DNA of 18,619 nucleotides from an uncultured Oscillospiraceae bacterium (GTDB lineage: Bacteria > Bacillota > Clostridia > Oscillospirales > Oscillospiraceae), in assembly GCA_934589065.1 (NCBI GenBank), contig CAKTNN010000039.1:1-18619 (forward strand), read 5' to 3'. The notes beneath the pieces were generated by a model. That model saw only the letters and a list, made by a program, of their open reading frames with translations. It ran no database searches and had not been told where the DNA came from. Below are positions 1 to 7,528 of this stretch, in pieces. The translations under genes were made by a program, and so were the position numbers. How positions within the stretch are numbered: the stretch's first letter is position 1; the number at the start of each line of letters is the position of its first letter.

Positions 1-1190
1 TCCAGAGCGAAGCGCTGCTGCACCAGACTGCGGAAAACCTCCTGCTGCACCCGCCCCATCATCTGCACGTGGATCTGTCCGTTTTCCCAGAGCAGACGCA
101 GCTGGGGTTCTTCTTCCTCCAGCTGCCGCAGCTTGGGCAGAACCTGCGCCGGGTTGGCGCCTCCGGGCAGATTTACCCGGTAGGTCATGACCGGCTCCAG
201 CACGTAGGGCTGTCCCGCCGGTTCCGCTCCCAGAGACTGCCCCGCGTAGGTTTCGGAAAGCCCCGTCACCGCGGCCAGCTGCCCGGCGGCAACTTCCTCC
301 GGGGCGGTAAATTTGTCGGCGGAGTACCGCCGCAGCTGCACGACTTTCTCTTCCCGCGGCTCGTTCTTCTGATTTACATAACGCAGCATGGAGCGAACTT
401 TCAGACTGCCGCCTGTGACCTTCAGCCATGTCAGGCGGTTCCCCTGAGGGTCGCGGGAGATTTTATAGACTTTTGCGGCGAATTCGCCGGGATAGGCCGT
501 TTCCGGGGCGTATTTGTCCAGAATATCCAGCAGCGTCCCCACACCGTCCAGTTTGAGAGCGGAGCCGAAGCAGCAGGGGAACAGCTTCCGTCCGGCGATC
601 AGCGCCCGGAGGTTCCCTTCCGTAACGCCGCCGGTTTCCAGATAGTTTTCCAGCAGCGCCTCGTCGCACATGGCGGCGTTTTCCGCGATCTCCTCCGGGG
701 ACGCGGTGAAATCCACACAGGCGGGGCTGAGCTGCTGCCGCAGCTCGGCCAGCAGTTTCGCCTTCCCCATTCCGGGCAGGTCCATCTTGTTGAGAAACAA
801 AAACGTCGGTACCTGATAGCGTTCCAGCAGCCGCCAGAGGGTCAGGGTGTGGGCCTGCACGCCGTCGGTGCCGCTGATGACCAGCACGGCGCAGTCCAGC
901 ACCGGCATGATGCGCTCGGCCTCGGCGGAAAAGTCCACATGGCCGGGGGTGTCCACCAGCGTGACGGCGCGGTGCTCCGTTTCCAGCAGCGCCTGTTTGG
1001 AAAAAATGGTGATGCCCCTTGCGCGTTCCAGCGCGTGGGTGTCCAGAAACGCGTCCTGATGATCGACCCGCCCCAGGGTACGTCTCACCCCGGCTTCATA
1101 GAGCATCGCCTCACTGAGCGTGGTCTTCCCCGCGTCCACATGGGCCAACACACCAATACCACACGGCGTCTTTTTCGGCTGCTCAGACAT
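1..1190 (-). CDS. TetM/EF-G-type translational GTPase (partial, C-terminus outside window)
   Basis: The ORF is open from ATG at 1190 to the window edge, so about 396 residues are visible of the roughly 640 usual for ribosomal-protection proteins. The N-terminus carries the G1 loop AHVDAGKTT (residues 16-24), then switch-type RGITI, the G3 motif DTPGH and the G4 motif NKMD, in the order of translational GTPases. The context (GVLAHVDAGKTTLSEAMLY) is closest to the TetM/TetO/TetW group rather than to housekeeping EF-G. The family acts on the ribosome and the classic members release tetracycline; whether this divergent member confers resistance cannot be told. The start is supported by a GGGGG Shine-Dalgarno site 8 bases upstream. 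The gene is clearly richer in G+C than the element to its right. Confidence 0.9.
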   Translation of the reverse strand, partial: MSEQPKKTPCGIGVLAHVDAGKTTLSEAMLYEAGVRRTLGRVDHQDAFLDTHALERARGITIFSKQALLETEHRAVTLVDTPGHVDFSAEAERIMPVLDCAVLVISGTDGVQAHTLTLWRLLERYQVPTFLFLNKMDLPGMGKAKLLAELRQQLSPACVDFTASPEEIAENAAMCDEALLENYLETGGVTEGNLRALIAGRKLFPCCFGSALKLDGVGTLLDILDKYAPETAYPGEFAAKVYKISRDPQGNRLTWLKVTGGSLKVRSMLRYVNQKNEPREEKVVQLRRYSADKFTAPEEVAAGQLAAVTGLSETYAGQSLGAEPAGQPYVLEPVMTYRVNLPGGANPAQVLPKLRQLEEEEPQLRLLWENGQIHVQMMGRVQQEVFRSLVQQRFAL

Positions 1191-1223
1191 GATGTCAGCC
1201 CCCTTTCACAATCAATTTTTCGT

Positions 1224-1252
1224 ATTATACCATGAAAGGGGGCTATAGTCGA
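1224..1252 (-). promoter_or_regulatory. Candidate promoter of the TetM-like gene
   Basis: On the minus strand a perfect TATAAT (1224-1229) lies 17 bases downstream of TCGACT (1247-1252), which matches the -35 consensus at four of six positions. It sits about 35 bases before the start codon and has no attenuator hairpin of the kind seen at the right end of the window. Confidence 0.5.
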
Positions 1253-1307
1253 TAGATCAGCGTGGATTTTTCTTACATTTGTGGTATTGCCCGCCTATGG
1301 CGGTTCG

Positions 1308-1320
1308 TTACTTTGGAAGA
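1308..1320. other. Candidate left attachment-site core
   Basis: TTACTTTGGAAGA here matches TTACGTTGGAAGA at 10754-10766 in 12 of 13 positions, in the same orientation. The two lie at the outer ends of the mobile-element gene set, where attL and attR are expected. Large serine recombinases leave only a very short identical core, so this is suggestive only. Confidence 0.3.
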
Positions 1321-2825
1321 TTTGGGTAAATGTGAATACGCACTTCCCCCTCGGGTTCCCGATAAATCGTTGCCCTTCTCATAACCAGTTTCCAGAGGCT
1401 ATTTTTCTCCTCCACAGTAAGCGCATCATAGCTATCCAGAATGTGCTGGGTGGTTGGGATCAGCTCAGATGCTGCCCGATTTCGCTTATTGCCTTCACTT
1501 TCCTGTCGAAGAAGATCCGTTTCGGATTCCCGGAGCTGTTCAATCTCCTTTGACAGAGCTGCATTGCGCTTGCTGAACACCTCGACTGAGTAGATACCCT
1601 TTTCCAAATACTCACAAATTTTCTCCTGTTGGAGCTGCAAGCCGGTTAGCTGACTGTGAACCGTTTCCAAAGCCGTGTCAATCGGGTCAACAGTCTGTGT
1701 TTGTGTCTGCTCAAGCTGGATTTGATATTCCTCAAGCCATTCCTCCATAGCATTCAGTATATTTTCCTCTGCTACCTCGCATTTAATCATTTTGCAGTCG
1801 CAGTTACGAGTCATACACCGGAACCAGGCAGTTGGACTTTCCTTGGGACGGGGAACATACCGCTTCATAATTCCCCCGCACTTTTCACAATACAGCACCC
1901 CAGCAAACGGGTTTTTTAATTGCCGTTCCGTATGATTTGAGGTGTGTTTATGACGGTTCAATATTTCCTGCACCCGATCCCACTGTTCCTCTGTGATAAT
2001 AGCCTCGTGTCTGCCCTCATACAGTTCATAATCATCATTAAGAATCCGTTTCTTGGACAGCATTCCTTCCTTGACAACGCGCTTTACCGGTTCTCTGCGC
2101 CACCTGATTTTACCGAGATACACCTCGTTGGTCAGGATATTGCAAACTGATGTCTGGCTCCACTGCCCTTTCCGGGCGGGGATGTGCATATCATTCAGCT
2201 TGTAGGCAATGGCATTGTAGCCCATGCCCTGCTGCCCGTACATATCAAAAATCATCTGTACTACCTTGGCTTCCTCCGGGACAATCATAAGACTGTTTCC
2301 CTTCTCTCCGGGGAGTTTATAAGCCCGATAGCCATAGGGTGCCATTGAACCCATGAATTTGCCTTCGGACGCAGACTGATTTCTGCCCCGCACCAGCCGT
2401 TTGGTGATGGTTTTCAGTTCATAGCGGCTGAACATGAATTTCATATCCGTAAACTGCTCGTCAGATTCATTCTGCAAGTCGTAGGTCTTGCCGGGGGTAA
2501 CGATTTTACAGCCGTTGACCTGCAAAATCTGCATGATATAGCCGGATTCCATTGACGAACCTCTGGACAGTCGCTCTATGTCCATGCAGACCACGCCCGC
2601 ATAGGAACCCGTACTGACCAACTCCAGCAAGCGCATCATCTGAGGACGGGCGGCAAGGGATTCACCGGATACCACTTCCTCCAGAACCTCCGCCACATTG
2701 AGCCGCTTGGACTTACAGAATTTTTCAAGCGTCGTTCTGTGTCGGCTCAGCGTTTCAGCAATGGATACTTCCTCAAAATCCGTATCCATTCTCGACTTTC
2801 TTAAATACATCAAATATCGCTCCAT
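1308..2825 (-). CDS. Large serine recombinase (element integrase)
   Basis: A 505-residue serine recombinase. The N-terminal resolvase domain opens with YLRKSR, where Ser11 is the expected nucleophile, and continues with the conserved DIERLSRGSS segment. A recombinase domain follows (GSMAPYGYRAY onwards, around residues 155-260). Next comes a zinc beta-ribbon with a CEKCGG pair and further Cys residues (around residues 310-345), then a C-terminal coiled coil rich in Glu, Gln and Leu. This is the layout of TnpX/TndX-type integrases that insert and excise integrative elements. I chose ATG at 2825 over the upstream GTG at 2834 because AAGGAAG lies 8-9 bases before it. It is the outermost gene of the element; its stop codon falls inside the candidate attachment core at 1308-1320. 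Confidence 0.93.
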   Translation of the reverse strand: MERYLMYLRKSRMDTDFEEVSIAETLSRHRTTLEKFCKSKRLNVAEVLEEVVSGESLAARPQMMRLLELVSTGSYAGVVCMDIERLSRGSSMESGYIMQILQVNGCKIVTPGKTYDLQNESDEQFTDMKFMFSRYELKTITKRLVRGRNQSASEGKFMGSMAPYGYRAYKLPGEKGNSLMIVPEEAKVVQMIFDMYGQQGMGYNAIAYKLNDMHIPARKGQWSQTSVCNILTNEVYLGKIRWRREPVKRVVKEGMLSKKRILNDDYELYEGRHEAIITEEQWDRVQEILNRHKHTSNHTERQLKNPFAGVLYCEKCGGIMKRYVPRPKESPTAWFRCMTRNCDCKMIKCEVAEENILNAMEEWLEEYQIQLEQTQTQTVDPIDTALETVHSQLTGLQLQQEKICEYLEKGIYSVEVFSKRNAALSKEIEQLRESETDLLRQESEGNKRNRAASELIPTTQHILDSYDALTVEEKNSLWKLVMRRATIYREPEGEVRIHIYPNLPK

Positions 2826-2892
2826 ATTGTACACTTCCTTTTACCGAAACCTGTTTTTCTTGATTTTATTGGGATAAGGTTTAAACGGCAAA

Positions 2893-2915
2893 GGTGCGGC
2901 CCTGTAAGCCGCACC
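2893..2915 (-). terminator. Hairpin between the 50-residue ORF and the recombinase gene
   Basis: GGTGCGGC (2893-2900) and GCCGCACC (2908-2915) form a perfect 8-base-pair stem with a 7-base loop. On the minus strand only a short TTT follows. It is therefore a weak terminator or a pause/processing hairpin separating the mobilization genes from the recombinase gene. Confidence 0.5.
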
Positions 2916-2931
2916 CCTCCCGATACTTCTA

Positions 2932-3084
2932 TTACGCAGCCGTCTCCGGTTCTTCCGGCTGAACACCTGCCCGGAGAATTGCCCCTGTAATCAGGGCAGT
3001 AACCTCAGACAAAACTGCCTGTATATCTTCACTACTCATATTGGAGCAGTCGTCATCGTGAATCTGAATCTTTGCGTCCATCAT
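2932..3084 (-). CDS. Small acidic protein of unknown function (50 residues)
   Basis: A 50-codon ORF whose ATG overlaps the parB stop codon (TGATG at 3086-3082), so it is probably translationally coupled to parB. The product (start MMDAKIQIHDDD, end PEEPETAA) is acidic, with a predicted helix in the middle (SSEDIQAVLSEVTALITGAI). No domain is recognised. A hairpin follows it. Its position, overlapping parB and before the integrase, suggests an accessory role in maintenance or excision, but that is inference only. Confidence 0.6.
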   Translation of the reverse strand: MMDAKIQIHDDDCSNMSSEDIQAVLSEVTALITGAILRAGVQPEEPETAA

Positions 3085-3932
3085 CACCGCTCCCCTCTGC
3101 TCAGCTGCCGCTTACGGCAGTCCGCTTCCAGCAGCTTCAAAATCCGCTCCTGAATCCGGGCGACGCTGTAGGTTTTGGGGAAGTATTTCCGCAAATCTTC
3201 CACCCGGAAGCTGATCTTTTCCTGCTGGTTGGCCTTGGGTTCCTGGAGAATTTCAAAGATTTTGTCCATATTCAGTTCCCCGGACTGGCTCAGCTTTTTC
3301 AGCTGGACAGCTTGGGACAGCGATGGGGTGCAATCCTCGCTTTCCATGGTTTCCAGAAGGTCACACTGCTCCTGTTGGGTCAGATAGGACAGCTCCACCG
3401 CCGGAGTCAGGGCGATTTTTCCTGCATCCACCATACTGAGAATTTGGGGGATCAATTCTGTCAGGCGGATGTATCGCTGGACTTGTCGAGCGCTTTCACC
3501 AACGGATTCTCCAATAGTTTCGTCCGTACGAAACTTCGTGCCAACTTGGCACGAAGTTCCCTGATGGCTCAGGGCATCCATTTTCAGCTTGTAGGCGAAA
3601 GCTTTCTCGCTGGGCAAAATCTTCTCCCTGTGGAGATTGCTGTCCACCAGCGCAATGGCAGCGGCATCCCGGTCGAGGGCATAAATTAAGGCAGGAACCG
3701 TTTCGATTCCTGCCTTTTGGCACGCGTGCAGTCTCCGATGCCCGGAGATCACTTCGTATTCATTATTTTCCAGGGGACGGACAACCAGCGGGGTCAGGAC
3801 GCCCTGTGTCAGGACACTCCACACCAGCTGATTCATTTCATCATCGTCCTTCACCTGGAAGGGGTGATTTTCAAAGGGGCGCAGCTTTTGAATCGGCAGC
3901 TGCATAGCCTGTATTTCTTTGCTATTATTCAA
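3084..3932 (-). CDS. ParB/Spo0J-like DNA-binding protein
   Basis: The product has about 282 residues. The N-terminal ParB domain is seen in the segment MQLPIQKLRPFENHPF and in ISGHRRLHACQKAG, the counterpart of the G-E-R-R box of ParB. A helix-turn-helix region follows (IGESVGESARQVQRYIRLTEL), then a helical C-terminus rich in Gln, Lys and Leu. Chromosomal and plasmid ParB proteins bind parS and load onto DNA for segregation; in mobile elements such proteins sit with relaxase genes and may serve maintenance. No ParA is present. I favour the TTG start at 3932, which overlaps the relaxase stop by 8 bases and has AGGA upstream. ATG at 3905 is the alternative but lacks a clear ribosome-binding site. 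The gene contains a 27-base palindrome (3532-3558). Confidence 0.85.
   Translation of the reverse strand: MNNSKEIQAMQLPIQKLRPFENHPFQVKDDDEMNQLVWSVLTQGVLTPLVVRPLENNEYEVISGHRRLHACQKAGIETVPALIYALDRDAAAIALVDSNLHREKILPSEKAFAYKLKMDALSHQGTSCQVGTKFRTDETIGESVGESARQVQRYIRLTELIPQILSMVDAGKIALTPAVELSYLTQQEQCDLLETMESEDCTPSLSQAVQLKKLSQSGELNMDKIFEILQEPKANQQEKISFRVEDLRKYFPKTYSVARIQERILKLLEADCRKRQLSRGER
3532..3558. repeat. 27-base perfect palindrome inside parB
   Basis: AACTTCGTGCCAA and TTGGCACGAAGTT flank a single central C, giving two perfect 13-base arms. It lies within the coding sequence just before the helix-turn-helix region and encodes part of the segment GTSCQVGTKF. It could be a binding site for ParB itself or another regulator, a cruciform, or an RNA hairpin controlling read-through. 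Confidence 0.85.
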
Positions 3933-4899
3933 GGGAAAAGATTTCCTTTCTTTCAGTTTTGGCAATGTATTTCTCACGGATTTCGGGCGGAATGGCGGCG
4001 ATTTCATCCTCCAACTCCTTGACAGTCTGCTGGAGAGCTTCGAACTCCTGCAACTTCCTAGCAAGTTCCAGTTGGCGCTGGACACTGGCTTTGCTGCCAT
4101 TGAGTTCCTTTTCCAGTGCGGCGATTTCCTTTTTCAGTTCTTTCACCGTACTGCCGGCTTTCTTCATCCGGGTCATCAGCTTTTCCACGCTGGGAATGTA
4201 GTCCGTGAGGATTGTATCGATTTCTGCGGATTTCTTCTTTGCGTTCAGAGGGGTGATTTCTGAAAGCAGTTGGGCAATCTTATCCTTCTGCCTGTTCAGG
4301 CGAACCGCTTCCTTGAACAGTCGGGGCGGGATATGGGTTCTGCCGGTTTCGCTGGCGGATTCCCCACGCTCGAAGTCCGGGTATTTCTTTACCATGTGCT
4401 TCCAAAATTCATCCTGCCACTGGGTCAGCTTCTTTTTGTTGCCGATGATATCCTTTGCACTGAGCCGCCCGTCTGCCGTCAGCGGGACAAAGCAGAGGTG
4501 CATATGGGGCGTTTTCTCGTCCACATGCACCACGGCAGAGATGATTGTTTCGGGAGACTGCTTGCTCTGGATGAAGTCAAGAGCATATTTAAAGAACTCC
4601 TTTACCTCCCGGGGCTTCTTGCCTTGAAAGAACTCCGGGCTGGCGGTAATCAGGGTCTCCACCACCCGAACGCTGTCCTTTCTTGCCCGGCATCCAGCCT
4701 CAGAAATCTGCTTTTCCGCCTCCGCCCGGTAGGAGCGGCAGGGTTTCACCAGATGGAAATTCAGCCCGCTGCGGCTGGTATCCACATCCGGGTTGCTGGC
4801 ATATTTCTCCTTGGCGCGCTCGTCATGAGCTTCGATTCTGCCAATCTCTGGCCCTTTGTATTTGGCAAAGCGCAGGATGGCATACTGGGGCTTGTCCAT
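3925..4899 (-). CDS. MobV-family (Mob/Pre) relaxase
   Basis: A 324-residue relaxase that should nick the element at its origin of transfer and pilot the strand to a recipient using another element's conjugation apparatus. Motif I is AHDER with His25 in the position of the catalytic His22 of pMV158 MobM (KHNER there); the DVDTSRSGLNF segment that follows matches the DINPSRSHLNY segment of that family. The metal-binding motif III is HVDEKTPHMH (His125, His132, His134). The C-terminal 120 residues are strongly coiled-coil. The ATG overlaps the stop of the upstream DNA-binding gene by one base (TAATG), and the stop overlaps the parB start, so the three genes form a tight operon. No conjugation (T4SS) genes are present, so the element would be mobilizable rather than self-transmissible. 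Confidence 0.93.
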   Translation of the reverse strand: MDKPQYAILRFAKYKGPEIGRIEAHDERAKEKYASNPDVDTSRSGLNFHLVKPCRSYRAEAEKQISEAGCRARKDSVRVVETLITASPEFFQGKKPREVKEFFKYALDFIQSKQSPETIISAVVHVDEKTPHMHLCFVPLTADGRLSAKDIIGNKKKLTQWQDEFWKHMVKKYPDFERGESASETGRTHIPPRLFKEAVRLNRQKDKIAQLLSEITPLNAKKKSAEIDTILTDYIPSVEKLMTRMKKAGSTVKELKKEIAALEKELNGSKASVQRQLELARKLQEFEALQQTVKELEDEIAAIPPEIREKYIAKTERKEIFSLE

Positions 4900-5114
4900 T
4901 ATTGATCCCTCCGTTTCTGCCAGACGAGGTCATACCCCATCACATCCGCAATCTGAATTGCTTCCCGGTAGCGCAGGGAGCCGCGGCTCAGTTTGTTGGA
5001 GAAGTTGGAAATGCTGTCGCTCCAGCCGTATTCGTCGGACAGCAAATCAACCACCTGCTGCATAGTCATGCCGGAACGGACGATGATACTTTTGATTTCA
5101 TTTTTCACATTCAT
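4899..5114 (-). CDS. Small helix-turn-helix-like protein (71 residues)
   Basis: A 71-residue basic protein with segments IVRSGMTMQQVVDLL and SISNFSNKLSRGSLRYREA, spaced as in lambda-repressor-like helix-turn-helix proteins; the family often accompanies MobV relaxases in Clostridia elements. It probably binds the relaxase promoter or the transfer origin. ATG at 5114 is preferred because AGAGG lies 7 bases upstream; the in-frame ATG at 5120 would abut that site. The gene is the first of the mobilization operon and is preceded by a 12-base tandem repeat. Confidence 0.75.
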   Translation of the reverse strand: MNVKNEIKSIIVRSGMTMQQVVDLLSDEYGWSDSISNFSNKLSRGSLRYREAIQIADVMGYDLVWQKRRDQ

Positions 5115-5128
5115 AGTCATACCTCTTT

Positions 5129-5152
5129 CATTGAAAATTTCATTGAAAATTT
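5129..5152. repeat. Tandem 12-base direct repeat
   Basis: CATTGAAAATTT is present twice head to tail with no spacer, immediately upstream of the ribosome-binding site of the first mobilization gene. Its position suits an operator for the adjacent DNA-binding protein or an iteron-like part of the transfer origin. Confidence 0.8.
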
Positions 5153-5253
5153 GGATTTGGAGACAATAGAAATTGCTCCCATGATGTCTGCATCGATGAT
5201 GCTTTGTTTGGTTTTCCTGTTTCGGAATGGATTTTTTGGAATGGCATAGAAAA

Positions 5254-5324
5254 ACACGAAACCGTGCATCGGCTTCACCCTTCTCACCGGCGCGATTGGG
5301 TGAAGAACTGCTGCGGTTTCGTGT
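5254..5324. repeat. Nested inverted repeat, candidate oriT
   Basis: ACACGAAACCG (5254-5264) pairs with CGGTTTCGTGT (5314-5324), an 11-base perfect outer stem. Inside it CTTCACCC (5273-5280) pairs with GGGTGAAG (5298-5305). The structure sits about 140 bases upstream of the mobilization operon start, where MobV origins of transfer lie, and no gene covers it convincingly. No match to the pMV158 nick sequence is claimed. Confidence 0.55.
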
Positions 5325-5325
5325 A

Positions 5326-5538
5326 TCATTTTTCTGTTTCCACAATCCTTGGGAAACCAAACCTTTTTTCCTGTGTTTCCTGCGGTTGTTTTCTGCTTTC
5401 ATACCGCCGGCAAGAGAGCAGCTCTACCCGGAAGCTCTGCTTGCAGCGGTTTCGGCAGCAGCGGCATACGGAATTGAACTGGACACGTCCTAACCGGTTG
5501 CGGAAGAACGCCCACTCTTGCCCGTTGTACTTTTTCAT
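5326..5538 (-). CDS. Small Cys- and Arg-rich protein, unknown function (70 residues)
   Basis: The ORF has a good ribosome-binding site (GGAG, 7 bases before ATG at 5538) and encodes 70 residues. Cysteines at 25, 27, 28, 32 and 43 lie in a strongly basic stretch, suggesting a zinc-binding nucleic-acid-binding protein. It lies between the primase genes and the candidate oriT and ends 2 bases before that inverted repeat. No family is recognised with certainty. The ORF could be spurious, but the ribosome-binding site and position favour a real gene. Confidence 0.5.
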   Translation of the reverse strand: MKKYNGQEWAFFRNRLGRVQFNSVCRCCRNRCKQSFRVELLSCRRYESRKQPQETQEKRFGFPRIVETEK

Positions 5539-5577
5539 AATCTTTCTCCTTCATTTTTCCGTTGAATCCCGAATCCT

Positions 5578-5630
5578 CTATCCCCATCCATCCCATCTAT
5601 CCCCGGGATACTTGGGATGGATAGGGATGG
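5578..5630. repeat. 18-bp fold-back with inner palindrome
   Basis: Bases 5578-5595 pair with 5613-5630 along 18 positions with one T/G and one C/A pair; the loop itself holds the palindrome TATCCCCGGGATA (5598-5610). It lies between the helicase-primase stop and the small Cys-rich gene. It has no T-tract on either strand, so it is not a standard terminator. Confidence 0.75.
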
Positions 5631-5642
5631 ATGTTTTCCACA

Positions 5643-6944
5643 TCAGAGAATTATTGGTGATGTCAGCGCCTGAATGCCCCAGAAGCCGTTGACCTTCTTT
5701 CCCGACTTATTGGTGATCTTGTTGCTGGCTTCCAGATTGTAGTCCTCCAGATGACTTTTTAGGTAACTGCTCACAGACCGCTGGGCGATAGGACGGTAGC
5801 CGTTGTCCTCGCACCACATCTGGTAGATGGCGTATAAATCCCGGGAGGTGATGGTGCTGTCGGCTTTCAGCTGGATGTACCCCTCGGACTGTAGGAACTC
5901 CACCAGATTGTTGGCGTTCCGCTTGGCGTGTTCCTTGTTCTCTGCTGCCCGCTGGCTCACCGTAAATCGATAGTTGTTGGATTGCAGCCGTTTCAATCCT
6001 TCCAGACACCAGAGGAAGATGCCCTCTGCCTCCTGCTTCAGCTTGTCAGAAAGATAGGGATCGTCCACCCTGCCCGGCGGTTTTCGCTTAGTCTGCAAGA
6101 TCAGCTGCCGCCGGAAGAAGCCCTCGGATTTATCGTACAGGGCTTCCAGATCGCCGTTGGAAAAGGCCATGAACCGCACATACATATCCCCTTGAAAGCT
6201 CTGTTCCTTTTTGCGCTCCAAGTCCATAGGGGTTTCCGCGGTGATGATGGACTTTACATAGTGGGTGGAGGATAGCGCCTCCATTTTGGTATCATCGTCC
6301 ACCATCACCAGCACATGCTGCAAATCCGCCCGGGCGAAGGCACTGTTTTCCACCTTGTCGATGCTGCCATTCTTGGCGTTGGCACCGAACAGGGTGTGCA
6401 TCACCACACCGATCCGGGACTTGCCCTCGCCGCCGTTGCCTTTGATGAGTAGCATCACCTGACCCCGGGTGCAGGGAATCAGGCAGTAGCCCATGAATTC
6501 CTGCAAGGTCAGAACATCTTCCGGTTCCAGAAGCTCAGACAAAAACCGCAGCCAAACCTCCGGCTGGGGAGCGTTGGGATCGTAGCGAATGGGCAGGCGG
6601 TTCAGGCAGAACCCTCTTTCCTCCACGAACCTTCCGTCCAGAAACAGAGTTCCGTTGGCAAGGAAGATACGATCCTGATGTTTTTCCAGCTCTCCACGGT
6701 CATAGCACTCCATGCGGATGGCTTCCAGCAGATTTTTGGCTTTCGTCACCAGCCCGCCGGTAAGGTGCTCTTTGATATCATCGAACACATCCCGCAGGAG
6801 CCGGTCTTTGTCGGTGACAACGCCTTCCGTGGTGAAGAAGTCCTCTCCCTTGCTGAGCATGGGCTGCTTTTCCAGAAAGCATTGGCAGTATTTGTGCTCG
6901 ATGATCTTTCCCTTGTCATCCAGCCACTCCGGCGTCTCACTCAT
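5643..6944 (-). CDS. D5/P4-type helicase-primase protein
   Basis: A 433-residue replication protein. The middle carries a superfamily-3-like ATPase with Walker A GNGGEGKS (residues 169-176) and an acidic Walker B (VLVMVDDD) some 40 residues further on, preceded by the D5_N-type segment. The C-terminus (DLYAIYQMWCEDNGYRPIAQRSV) looks like a winged helix, as in phage and plasmid primases of the P4 alpha group. It presumably unwinds element DNA after excision or during transfer. The start at 6944 overlaps the upstream CHC2 gene stop in an ATGA junction and has AGGGA 6 bases upstream; ATG at 6950 would sit on that site. With the next gene it makes a split primase-helicase. Confidence 0.88.
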   Translation of the reverse strand: MSETPEWLDDKGKIIEHKYCQCFLEKQPMLSKGEDFFTTEGVVTDKDRLLRDVFDDIKEHLTGGLVTKAKNLLEAIRMECYDRGELEKHQDRIFLANGTLFLDGRFVEERGFCLNRLPIRYDPNAPQPEVWLRFLSELLEPEDVLTLQEFMGYCLIPCTRGQVMLLIKGNGGEGKSRIGVVMHTLFGANAKNGSIDKVENSAFARADLQHVLVMVDDDTKMEALSSTHYVKSIITAETPMDLERKKEQSFQGDMYVRFMAFSNGDLEALYDKSEGFFRRQLILQTKRKPPGRVDDPYLSDKLKQEAEGIFLWCLEGLKRLQSNNYRFTVSQRAAENKEHAKRNANNLVEFLQSEGYIQLKADSTITSRDLYAIYQMWCEDNGYRPIAQRSVSSYLKSHLEDYNLEASNKITNKSGKKVNGFWGIQALTSPIIL

Positions 6945-7528
6945 GCACATTCCCTCTCTTTCTCAGACAGTGTCCCGAGATACTCGGACAGCCGCCGAAT
7001 ATGCCCATCGTCACAGAGCATTTCCGCCGTCTTTTCTGCCAGAAGCAAATCATTTCCCAACAGGCAGTCGAGAAGATGATTTACCGTGGGCAGTTCCTTC
7101 ATCGCCTCGGCAAAACGGGAGTGGATTGGGTCACCCGGCTTCTCAGGACGATACCGCAGCTGCCAGATGCGCAGATACCGAAGATATTCCCGCAGAACAG
7201 AAATGCAGAGCCGCTCCCTGTTCCGGGAAGGCTCTGCATGGTTGGGGAAAGGAAGCGGTATTGTTTCCGCGTCAATTCCAAAGTCGGTTTCCAGTTTCTG
7301 CGCGGCGGCATAGGGCGAAAGCCCGAAGAGGCGGGAAGTGAAGTCAATGACATCACCTCTGGCTCCACAGCCGAAGCAGAAGAAATAATCCTCATTCAGC
7401 TTCAAACTGGGGTGCCTGTCCTTGTGGAATGGGCAGCAGGTCATGCCGTTTGGTTGTACCCGCAGCCCGTAATGTTCGGCAGCTTGCCGCAAAGTGACAG
7501 CTGCCTTAATGGTTTCAAATACGCTCAT
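6941..7528 (-). CDS. CHC2 zinc-finger primase-like protein
   Basis: A 195-residue protein whose first 65 residues form a CHC2 zinc finger like that of DnaG: CCPFHKDRHPS (Cys32, His35) and CFGCGARGD (Cys51, Cys54). The rest is helical and lacks a recognisable TOPRIM catalytic domain, so it probably provides the template-recognising part of a primase whose other activities lie in the overlapping downstream helicase-primase gene. ATG at 7528 has GGAGG at 7 bases. An in-frame ATG at 7585 also has a GGAGG, which may mark a short leader or an alternative start. Confidence 0.88.
   Translation of the reverse strand: MSVFETIKAAVTLRQAAEHYGLRVQPNGMTCCPFHKDRHPSLKLNEDYFFCFGCGARGDVIDFTSRLFGLSPYAAAQKLETDFGIDAETIPLPFPNHAEPSRNRERLCISVLREYLRYLRIWQLRYRPEKPGDPIHSRFAEAMKELPTVNHLLDCLLGNDLLLAEKTAEMLCDDGHIRRLSEYLGTLSEKERECA

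Noticed and set aside
69..1235. 388-residue plus-strand ORF
   Set aside because: It is antisense to the TetM-like gene, whose GTPase motifs are unmistakable; the plus-strand product has no recognisable domain.
4899..5402. 167-residue version of the helix-turn-helix protein
   Set aside because: The added N-terminus runs through the nested inverted repeat and lacks a ribosome-binding site; ATG at 5114 is well supported.
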